From NCBI RefSeq assembly GCF_001238275.1, contig NZ_LGTB01000017.1, positions 1 to 64,000 on the forward strand: a DNA stretch of 64,000 nt. Direction: 5' to 3'. Of this stretch, positions 63,377 to 64,000 are shown piece after piece (positions within the stretch are counted from its first letter, which is position 1; each line of letters opens with the position of its first letter). The notes beneath the pieces are model-generated. The model made no database searches. It had not been told where the DNA came from and saw only the letters and a program-made list of their open reading frames with translations. The stretch comes from Bradyrhizobium viridifuturi (lineage in GTDB: Bacteria > Pseudomonadota > Alphaproteobacteria > Rhizobiales > Xanthobacteraceae). Made by a program: the position numbers and the translations under genes.

Positions 63377-63602
63377 GGTGCGTCCTTGGTGAACAGGACG
63401 CGATTCTTGGGCATGTCGCCTCGCGGGGAGATCGCACATCCCCGTGCGTTGGAATTAAGACCTTGTGCCGATCGATGTCAACCGGAGTGCGCCGCGGTCA
63501 CGGTCGAAACCCCACGCCACTGTCACGAACAATTCACCTGCGCGGTTTGGAACAATGTCTCGACCGCGGCGCAAGATGACACCCGATCGGGATCGTTGCG
63601 AT

Positions 63603-63959
63603 CTAGAAGCCGCAATCCCTGTATTGTTGTGCGCCGAGGTGAAATCGCGAACCTTGCTCGACGAAGTCCACGTCCAGGCACTGGTTGCCCCGGCGGAACG
63701 CACCGATGCCGTTGCACCGGAGATATTCGAGGTTTATTCGCCAGCGCTTTTCACGCGGCGAATAGGTCGCGAAGTCGTGTTGGGCGCTGGCGGGCCCTTT
63801 GCAAATCCCCGCGATGTATTGCCGGACTTCGGGCGGCAGACCGTCGATGTGATCGGAATTCCAAGGGCCGTCATTATGCCCGATGCTGCTCTTGGAGACG
63901 GCCGGCAGCGCGTTCGACAGCAGGATCGGGAGAGCCACCAACAGGACGCGGACTTTCAC
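63603..63959 (-). CDS. Hypothetical exported protein
   Basis: A 118-residue protein with a signal peptide from GTG 63959 (VKVRVLLVALPILLSNALPA). The mature part has three Cys (GICKGP, LRCNGI, NQCLDV plus the end RDCGF) and reads NSDHIDGLPPEVRQYIAGIC, then FATYSPREKRWRINLEYLRC. No family is recognised. Its 3' end faces away from the chr-like cluster, which starts 226 bases downstream of its stop. Confidence 0.65.
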   Translation of the reverse strand: MKVRVLLVALPILLSNALPAVSKSSIGHNDGPWNSDHIDGLPPEVRQYIAGICKGPASAQHDFATYSPREKRWRINLEYLRCNGIGAFRRGNQCLDVDFVEQGSRFHLGAQQYRDCGF

Positions 63960-64000
63960 GCGACGCCTCCTTGCTTGCCTCGTTGGCATTGTTGGTTTGA

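Overview
This is a GC-rich chromosomal segment with dense coding, typical of an alphaproteobacterium. The best guess is Bradyrhizobium or a close relative in the Nitrobacteraceae. The evidence is the aa3 oxidase operon order (ctaC-ctaD-ctaB-small gene-ctaG-ctaE-DUF983-surf1), the plant-type alphaproteobacterial glutamate-cysteine ligase, an IalB-family protein, a PodJ-like polarity protein with the ARRAGMSLNDWLN head motif, a TIGR02186/TauE pair, and intergenic palindromes of a kind common in these genomes. No rRNA, tRNA, CRISPR array, transposase or phage gene was recognised, so this looks like core and near-core chromosome with some accessory transport and resistance loci.

Layout. 0-3.5 kb: the DNA-repair pair Lhr-type helicase and PdeM phosphoesterase. 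3.7-7.8 kb: LysR regulator, EamA exporter, metal-dependent hydrolase and an Nramp-family transporter. 7.8-11.4 kb: Lrp regulator, dgdA (2,2-dialkylglycine decarboxylase), and a TauE/SafE exporter with its TIGR02186 partner. 11.8-16.3 kb: a ClpP-fold membrane protein and a 1190-residue PodJ-like coiled-coil/Sel1 protein. 16.6-23.2 kb: PadR regulator, an NTF2-fold protein and a fatty-acid beta-oxidation operon (acyl-CoA dehydrogenase, thiolase, FadB-type fusion). 24-28.4 kb: a type I secretion ABC/HlyD pair behind a gene for a very unusual acidic, lysine-free protein that is probably its cargo. 28.6-31.4 kb: GST, MarR regulator and gshA (glutathione use and synthesis). 31.5-35.3 kb: PAN-domain protein and a tldD-lepB-yjbR-nucleotidyltransferase run. 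35.6-37.7 kb: HxlR regulator divergent from a DoxX-DsrE-TlpA thiol/sulfur redox operon. 37.8-45.4 kb: IalB protein and the complete aa3 cytochrome c oxidase operon. 45.4-51.3 kb: RND efflux operon with divergent LysR. 51.3-54.7 kb: a second dgdA-like aminotransferase, a solute-binding protein and a GcvA-type regulator. 54.7-58.5 kb: emrBA efflux genes divergent from a TetR regulator, with two matching 19-bp operators around facing promoters. 58.5-63.4 kb: a chromate/oxidative-stress cluster (rhodanese-ChrB, PepSY-like protein, Tat-exported superoxide dismutase, ChrA) and a RibD-fold reductase.

Six genes in the first 35 kb (lhr, the TIGR02186 gene, podJ-like, fadB, prsD, tldD) are each split by the apparent loss of one base, while both flanks still encode well-conserved protein. 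This pattern points to indel errors in the sequence rather than true pseudogenes. These genes are annotated at full length with the break noted.

The most interesting items are the type I secretion locus with its odd cargo, the chromate/SOD/rhodanese cluster, the DoxX-DsrE-TlpA module, the two DGD-type aminotransferases and the well-resolved emr operator-promoter region.
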